Shown: one piece after another, positions 57,430 to 64,000 of the stretch
Layout: the number at the start of each line of letters is the position of its first letter
How positions within the stretch are numbered: position 1 is the first letter of the stretch
Source: Plantago ovata
Taxonomy: Eukaryota > Streptophyta > Magnoliopsida > Lamiales > Plantaginaceae
NCBI GenBank assembly: GCA_028274465.1
Contig: CM051455.1
Coordinates: forward strand, 115,605,547-115,669,546
Direction of reading: 5' to 3'
DNA length: 64,000 nucleotides
The notes under the pieces: model-generated
The model's database searches: none
What the model was told of the DNA's origin: nothing
The model's input: the letters and a program-made list of their open reading frames with translations, nothing else
Position numbers and translations under genes: made by a program

Positions 57430-60400
57430 GAACAACTAGATCACTAGATTAGTTATATTGCTATTTAGAGTGTTCCATTGTGATATAACTTTCCTCAAAC
57501 ATAGGAGAGAACTAACTACAAGTACTATAGCTGAAACTAACCTTTCCATTACCCTTACAAACTAGATTAGTTGTCTATTGATTCATTCATTCACTTTCTA
57601 GTGCTTTAGGTAGATGAAAGATACAATCCCATGTAAAGAATGAGTTGTATGTCTTCCCTTTATCGAGAACAACAACTAGATCACTAGATTAGTTAGATTG
57701 CTATTTAGAGTGTTCCATTATGATATCCATTTCCTCAAACATAGGAGAGAACTAACTACAAGTACTGTAGTTGAAACTAACCTATCCATTACCCTTACAA
57801 ACTAGATTAGTTGTCTATTGATTCATTCATTCACTTTCTATTGCTTTAGGTAGATGAAAGATACAATCCCATGTAAAGAATGAGTTGTATGTCTTCCCTT
57901 TATCTAGAACAACAACTAGATCACTAGATTAGTTAGATTGCTATTTAGAGTGTTCCATTATGATATCCCTTTCCTCAAACATAGGAGAGAACTAACTACA
58001 AGTACTATAGCTGAAACTAACCTTTCCATTACCCTTACAAACTAGATTAGTTGTCTATTGATTCATTCATTCACTTTCTATTGCTTTAGGTAGATGAAAG
58101 ATACAATCCCATGTAAAGAATGAGTTGTATGGCTTCCCTTTATCGAGAACAACAACTAGATCACTAGATTAGTTAGATTGCTATTTAGAGTGTTCCATTA
58201 TGATATCTATTTCCTCAAACATAGGAGAGAACTAACTACAAGTACTGTAGTTGAAACTAACCTTTCCAGTACCCTTACAAACTAGATTAGTTGTTTATTG
58301 ATTCATTCATTCACTTTCTATTGCTTTAGGTAGATGAAGATACGATCCCAAGTAAAGAATGAGTTGTATGTCTTCCCTTTATCTAGAACAACAACTAGAT
58401 CACTAGATTAGTTATATTGCTATTTAGAGTGTTCCATTATGATATCCCTTTCCTCAAACATAGGAGAGAACTAACTACAAGTACAATAGACGAAACTAAC
58501 CTTTCCATTACCCTTACAAACTAGATTAGTTGTCTATTGATTCATTCATTCACTTTCTATTGCTTTAGGTAGATGAAAGATACAATCCCATGTAAAGAAT
58601 GAGTTGTATGTCTTCCCTTTATCTAGAACAACAACTAGATCACTAGATTAGTTAGATTGCTATTTAGAGTGTTCCATTACGATATCCATTTCCTCAAACA
58701 TAGGAGAGAACTAACTACAAGTACTGTAGTTGAAACTAACCTTTCCATTACCCTAACAAACTAGATTAGTTGTCTATTGATTCATTCATTCACTTTCTAT
58801 TGCTTTAGGTAGATGAAGATACGATCCCATGTAAAGAATGAGTTGTATGTCTTCCCTTTATCTAGAACAACAACTAGATCACTAGATTAGTTATATTGCT
58901 ATTTAGAGTGTTCCATTATGATATAACTTTCCTCAAACATAGGAGAGAACTAACTACAAGTACTATAGATGAAACTAACCTTTCCATTACCCTTACAAAC
59001 TACATTAGTTTTCTATTGATTCATTCATTCACTTTCTATTGCTTTAGGTAGATGAAAGATACAATCCCATGTAAAGAATGAGTTATATGTCTTCCCTTTA
59101 TCTAGAACAACAACTAGATCACTAGATTAGTTATATTGCTATTTAGAGTGTTCCATTGTGATATAACTTTCCTCAAACATAGGAGAGAACTAACTACAAG
59201 TACTATAGCTGAAACTAACCTTTCCATTACCCTTACAAACTAGATTAGTTGTCTATTGATTCATTCATTCACTTTCTATTGCTTTAGGTAGATGAAAGAT
59301 ACAATCCCATGTAAAGAATGAGTTGTATGTCTTCCCTTTATCGAGAACAACAACTAGATCACTAGATTAGTTAGATTGCTATTTAGAGTGTTCCATTATG
59401 ATATCCATTTCCTCAAACATAGGAGAGAACTAACTACAAGTACTGTAGTTGAAACTAACCTTTCCATTACCCTTACAAACTAGATTAGTTGTCTATTGAT
59501 TCATTCATTCACTTTCTATTGCTTTAGGTAGATGAAAGATACAATCCCATGTAAAGAATGAGTTGTATGTCTTCCCTTTATCGAGAACAACAACTAGATC
59601 ACTAGATTAGTTAGATTGCTATTTAGAGTGTTCCATTATGATATCCATTTCCTCAAACATAGGAGAGAACTAACTACAAGTACTATAGCTGAAACTAACC
59701 TTTCCATTACCCTTACAAACTAGATTAGTTGTCTATTGATTCATTCATTCACTTTCTATTGCTTTAGGTAGATGAAAGATACAATCCCATGTAAAGAATG
59801 AGTTGTATGTCTTCCCTTTATCTAGAACAACAACTAGATCACTAGATTAGTTAGATTGCTATTTAGAGTGTTCCATTATGATATCCATTTCCTCAAACAT
59901 AGGAGAGAACTAACTACAAGTACTGTAGTTGAAACTAAGCTTTCCATTACCCTTACAAACTAGATTAGTTGTCTATTGATTCATTCATTCACTTTCTATT
60001 GCTTTAGGTAGATGAACGATACAATCCCATGTAAAGAATGAGTTGTATGTCTTCCCTTTATCTAGAACAACAACTAGATCACTAGATTAGTTAGATTGCT
60101 ATTTAGAGTGTTCCATTACGATATCCATTTCCTCAAACATAGGAGAGAACTAACTACAAGTACTATAGCTGAAACTAACCTTTCCATTACCCTTACAAAC
60201 TAGATTAGTTGTCTATTGATTCATTCATTCACTTTCTATTGCTTTAGGTAGATGAAAGATACAATCCCATGTAAAGAATGAGTTATATGTCTTCCCTTTA
60301 TCTAGAACAACAACTAGATCACTAGATTAGTTAGATTGCTATTTAGAGTGTTCCATTATGATATCCCTTTCCTCAAACATAGGAGAGAACTAACTACAAG

Positions 60401-61100
60401 TACTATAGCTGAAACTAACCTTTCCATTACCCTTACAAACTAGATTAGTTGTCTATTGATTCATTCATTCACTTTCTATTGCTTTAGGTAGACGAAAGAT
60501 ACAATCCCATGTAAAGAATGAGTTGTATGTCTTCCCTTTATCTAGAACAACAACTAGATCACTTGATTAGTTAGATTGCTATTTAGAGTGTTCCATTATG
60601 ATATCCATTTCCTCAAACATAGGAGAGAACTAACTACAAGTACTGTAGTTGAAACTAAGCTTTCCATTACCCTTACAAACAAGATTAGTTGTCTATTGAT
60701 TCATTCATTCACTTTCTATTGCTTTAGGTAGATGAAAGATACAATCCCATGTAAAGAATGAGTTGTATGTCTTCCCTTTATCTAGAACAACAACTAGATC
60801 ACTAGATTAGTTAGATTCTATTTAGAGTGTTCCATTACGATATCCATTTCCTCAAACATAGGACAGAACTACTACAAGTACTGTAGTTGAAACTAACCTT
60901 TCCATTACCCTAACAAACTAGATTAGTTGTCTATTGATTCATTCATTCACTTTCTATTGCTTTAGGTAGATGAAGATACGATCCCATGTAAAGAATGAGT
61001 TGGATGTCTTCCCTTTATCTAGAACAACAACTAGATCACTAGATTAGTTATATTGCTATTTAGAGTGTTCCATTATGATATAACTTTCCTCAAACATAGG
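57430..61100. repeat. 240-bp satellite array, about 15.3 copies
   Basis: Direct tandem repeats starting ACAACTAGATCACTAGATTA at about 57432 and then every 239-240 bp. Units are very similar. Two main variants, CTATAGCTGAAAC and CTGTAGTTGAAAC, tend to alternate. No reading frame is kept. The left edge meets the LINE truncation point and the right edge is cut by the second Tat LTR in mid-unit. Confidence 0.97.
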
Positions 61101-61855
61101 TGTTGAAGGGTAATTCGTGTTTCTTTCTAAGTTCGCAATGAGTCGCTAGTCTAAGTCATTCTAGTTCTTCTTCTTGTAGTGTTCCTCTAAGATAGGAAAT
61201 GAGCCTTCTTGTAGCTTCCTCGTACCTGAAATAGACCAGAGGGGGGGGTTAGTGTCTCTTGCCCGGTCTGTAAGGTATCAGACCGGAGAGGCGACTTTAC
61301 GAGTAGGGAGTTGTGAGGCTTCCCTAGTAAGAGTAGTGAAAGTGGTGCTCGGGTGACGTAGTTAATGCTTACTGTTGAGGAGTAAATGAGGGCCTTTTAT
61401 ACTTGAGACCCTTCATCTTCAGGTCATGTAGGATCACGCCACGTGTACGGCTAGGATTGAGGCCTTCCTCGGCCCAGGCCCATTAAGGAGGTCCGTGGGC
61501 CTTGGCCCAAGAGAGCAACCATGGCTGGTCGCTCTGAGGTCCTCGTGCCTTCCTTGTGCGTGGGTGATGCGAGTAGTGTCCTGCTCAGTTTCTGTCAAGG
61601 AGCGTTACCTTGACGTAAGGTCTCCTCGAGCCCGAGAGAGATGCTCCTCGAGCCCACTGGCAGCTTTGTCCTTGAGAGGAGCTTATTTTGAGGGTTGTCC
61701 TCCCAGTGATGGTCGGACCCTATGTTGGTCGATCCACACCTTAGTGACATACTTGGGTGTGGTTGTGCCCCTTGAGGGACGGCCTATGATGCTTTGTCGC
61801 GCTCTTAGACCGCTCCAGTTCGTACATGCGGACTGGACATATTTCAACCCTAACA
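61101..61855 (-). repeat. Second Tat 3' LTR
   Basis: 755 bp; on the element strand it runs TGTTAGGGTTGAAA ... CCCTTCAACA. The polypurine tract lies directly to its right on the + strand as TATGTCCCCCTAG. It has the C run plus TCT motif near 61223-61240. Confidence 0.9.
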
Positions 61856-62013
61856 TATGTCCCCCTAGTTTCCAAGTATCTTTGTAGAAGATAGTTGAGG
61901 AACTATGTTGAAGTAGAGGTCGAGCAGAGCCTCGACTAGTAGTGGGCGAAAAAAGATTTCCGTATTCGCACCTTGGTATCTTTCCCTCCTCCTATCTCTC
62001 CCTCCCCCCCCCT

Positions 62014-62020
62014 TTTTATA
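62014..62020 (-). promoter_or_regulatory. Sense TATA-like box of second Tat element
   Basis: TATAAAA on the - strand, matching 27519-27525 in the first element with the same flanks. It faces the 3' LTR. Confidence 0.5.
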
Positions 62021-62141
62021 GGGTGCGAGCAGACGTTGCTCGGACCGTATGAAAAGAGGTATTTTTGCTGGGAAAAGATCGGATCCGGGTAAGTATCCCT
62101 TAGTGGAATGGAATGACTTCCTGCCGCTTTTTTGCTTGCAA

Positions 62142-62440
62142 AGTATCTCGCGGAGAGATACTTGTGTAAAAGGAATCTCGAGGAGAGATATAATCATGTT
62201 TTTGCTAGCAAAGTATCTCGCGGAGAGATACTTGTGTAAAAGGAATGGAATGACTTCCTGCCGCTTTTTTGCTAGCAAAGAATCTCGCGGAGAGATACTT
62301 GTGTAAAAGGAATCTCGAGGAGAGATGTAATCATGTTTTTGCTAGCAAAGTATCTCGCGGAGAGATACTTGTGTAAAAGGAATGGAATGACTTCCTGCCG
62401 CTTTTTTGCTAGCAAAGGATCTCGCGGAGAGATACTTGTG
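62142..62440. repeat. Five palindromic repeats, 67/70-bp spacing
   Basis: Core AGTATCTC-GCGGA-GAGATACT at 62142, 62212, about 62279, about 62349 and about 62416 (the third and fifth with a changed base). Two different spacers alternate, one with TGACTTCCTGCCGC and one with AATCTCGAGGAGAGAT, making a 137-bp higher unit. Counterpart of the 67-bp array at 26562-27430. Confidence 0.9.
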
Positions 62441-62800
62441 TAAAAAGTAAGAGGAATCTCGAGGAGGGTGGCTGCATGGGCAGCTCCTCGGTCCCCTGAC
62501 ACGTGGCCGTCGAGTTTCCGTGGTTCTGAGATTTTTCGCGATGTTGACCCGAGGAGGACAGATCATGGTCGTCGATCTGTCTCCGCTTGTCTCGAGTAGC
62601 ATGGTGCTCGCGCCGCGGATTTATTGCCGTGGTTAGGTAATTCGTTCCGGAGTTGGGAGCGTCTTCGAGCCGGAGCGTTAGCGTGGAGGGCAAAAATGGT
62701 AATTCGCCAGGCGGCCGCAATCTGGACCGTCGATCTGGGACACGTGGTCGGTCCGGATGGCGCGAGGACATGCGTCGTTTCGTATCCCCGGGATACCCTT

Positions 62801-62810
62801 CTATAAATAG
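62801..62810 (+). promoter_or_regulatory. TATA box of antisense gene in second Tat element
   Basis: CTATAAATAG preceded by GGGATACCCTT, as at 26222-26231 in the first element. A transcript would start around 62835, about 190 bp before the splice donor. Confidence 0.7.
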
Positions 62811-63021
62811 GTCAACACTCGGTCATTCCACACTTTTCGCAATCCGAACTTTCAGAGCAAATACGAGAGAGCGAGGAACATTTGTGAGATCGACGAGTGT
62901 GAGTGATCGAGCTTATTCGTGAGCGAGGAGGATTTCCGACGTCCAAGACTTCATTTCCAGGCGAATTTTTCGGCTTTTCCGGCTTCTTTCCGGTTTCAAA
63001 CTTCAATCCAGTCAATACCAA

Positions 63022-63649
63022 GTAAGTTTCCGGCCTTGCATTGTTCTTTCTTGCCTTTAATTGCTTCTTTCTTGCTTCGAAGTGCCTCATCTTCTCTGCC
63101 TTGTTGCTTTCTTGTCTTCAACTTTTGCATGTTAGCTCTTTTCTTTGATTTTATCCTCCCGGAATGATGTATGACGGCCTAGGAACGGCCTTGGACCTAA
63201 AAATCGTTAAACGGACTTGTAAATGGAATTCACCGGAAGTAATTCGGACCGATTTGGCTTGAGTAGCCGTAGAAGTAGATCCCCTTTCTTTACTGTATGC
63301 CCCTTGTAGCCTCCTTATTAGCGTACGGCTGTAGAAATAGCTTTTAGGAAGTTTTTCGGGTGGTTGGTCGCTCTTTGCTTTGTGTAACTGCATGTTCTCG
63401 CTCCTGTTTGGCTGTACATGCATGTCGTTACGCTGCTCGGTTTTTTACTCGTGTTTTAGAGCGGTTGGTCGCTCCTTTGTATGCTCCTCGCTCTACTTTT
63501 GCTGTAAGTAGAGTAACTTCTTGATTTATTTCGTTCTTTTCTTTTTGAGATTTTTCTCCGTTCGGGAGGTCGAACCTTAATGAACATACCTAAAAGGACC
63601 TCTCGGACTATAACGAACCATCCTAACTTCTTTCTTTGCCCACCTTTAG
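63022..63649 (+). other. Leader intron of antisense gene, second Tat element
   Basis: CCAA|GTAAGT at 63022, a T-rich body with several T tracts, and CCCACCTTTAG at 63649 one base before ATG at 63651. The position is the same as in the first element. Confidence 0.75.
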
Positions 63650-63650
63650 G

Positions 63651-64000
63651 ATGTCCGAGAGGAGCGACGATAGCCAGAACGTCTCGGCCGCCGGTGAGTA
63701 TGGGAGCGACCATACTACGTCGCCCGATACGTCAGACGTATCGGCGACCTTTCTTGACGAAACGATAGAGGAGGCTGTCGAGGAGCCTCAGCTCGAGCAG
63801 GGTGGCGAGCAGGCTGCCGAAGAAGATGAGGAGACCGAGAGTGAGGAGGACCTCTACGAGTTGGTGAGTAGAAAGAGGCGTCGTACCGAGGACGACGATT
63901 TTATCGACGACCGTACCGAGGCGGAAGGTGGTCCCCGCAACACCGGTGTATCTGCGGAGTTGATAACTCGCGCTGCCCAAGTCCACGGGCGAAATTACGG
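63651..64000 (+). CDS. Antisense additional gene start, second Tat element
   Basis: Begins MSERSDDSQNVSAAGEYGSD. It shares with the first element the N-terminus, SATFLDETIEE, a strongly acidic stretch, FIDDRTEAEGG and NTGVSAELITRAAQVHGRNY. It runs open to the window end. The PF04195-like part would lie beyond. Confidence 0.8.
   Translation, partial: MSERSDDSQNVSAAGEYGSDHTTSPDTSDVSATFLDETIEEAVEEPQLEQGGEQAAEEDEETESEEDLYELVSRKRRRTEDDDFIDDRTEAEGGPRNTGVSAELITRAAQVHGRNY

Larger units (their letters stand above)
61101..64000 (-). mobile_element. Second Tat-type Ty3/Gypsy element (3' end only)
   Basis: Fossil element on the - strand, continuing beyond the window. Parts from left are 3' LTR (61101-61855), polypurine tract (about 61856-61867), sense TATA-like box (62014), hairpin repeats (62142-62440), antisense promoter (62801), leader intron (63022-63649) and the antisense gene start (63651). 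Same family as 5656-28399 but clearly diverged. It is inserted in the satellite; ATAGG at 61096-61100 would be its target duplication, with the partner out of view. No coding damage visible in the part shown. Confidence 0.9.

Noticed and set aside
57430-61100. CRISPR-like array
   Set aside because: Units are 240 bp of continuous repeat with no unique spacers, in a plant genome; the 67-bp array at 26562 was rejected for the same reason.

Overview
The window comes from a flowering-plant nuclear genome, probably a eudicot. The evidence is dense nested LTR retrotransposons of plant-only lineages (Tat-type Ty3/Gypsy, Angela-type and Sirevirus-type Ty1/Copia), an L1-type LINE with an RNase H tail, a 240-bp satellite, and one host gene with plant B3 DNA-binding domains and short GT-AG introns. 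I see no bacterial genes, tRNA, rRNA or CRISPR. Two 100-N runs (5556-5655 and 54097-54196) are scaffold gaps.

Layout. Positions 1-5555 (left contig end) repeat 5975-11560: the same Tat gag-protease-RT, broken at the same base by the same Angela element. This looks like an unmerged contig overlap and not a biological duplication. From 5656 to 28399 lies one Tat element in + orientation: gag, protease, RT, then an Angela element (8656-18653, - strand, 2.1-kb LTRs, 5-bp target duplication), then RNase H and integrase. After pol come an antisense additional gene with its own TATA box and leader intron, a 67-bp tandem repeat array, a polypurine tract and an LTR. This Tat element sits inside the pol gene of Sirevirus A (28400-37589), giving a three-level nest. 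Sirevirus A continues with RT/RNase H, a spacer with a hairpin array, a large extra reading frame and its 3' LTR.

Between Sirevirus A and Sirevirus B (40620-54096) lie about 3 kb of host DNA. It carries a nine-exon B3-domain gene (38235-40237) whose first exon is not visible. Sirevirus B runs from its 5' LTR through gag, pol, the same hairpin array and the extra frame to the second gap. After the gap come a 5'-truncated LINE (54197-57429, - strand), about 15 copies of a 240-bp satellite (57430-61100), and the 3' end of a second Tat element (61101-64000, - strand) inserted in the satellite. That element shows the same antisense gene, leader intron, repeats and two outward-facing TATA boxes.

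Most interesting signals. Three unrelated retroelement families here carry arrays of short inverted repeats in non-coding or spacer DNA. In each, the loop stays constant while the stems change in a compensating way. The Sirevirus array (loop ACRGGNA, eight members, present in both copies) is the clearest. The Sirevirus extra frame also holds three tandem intron-like segments of 72-75 bp. All of this was read by eye; nothing was computed or searched.
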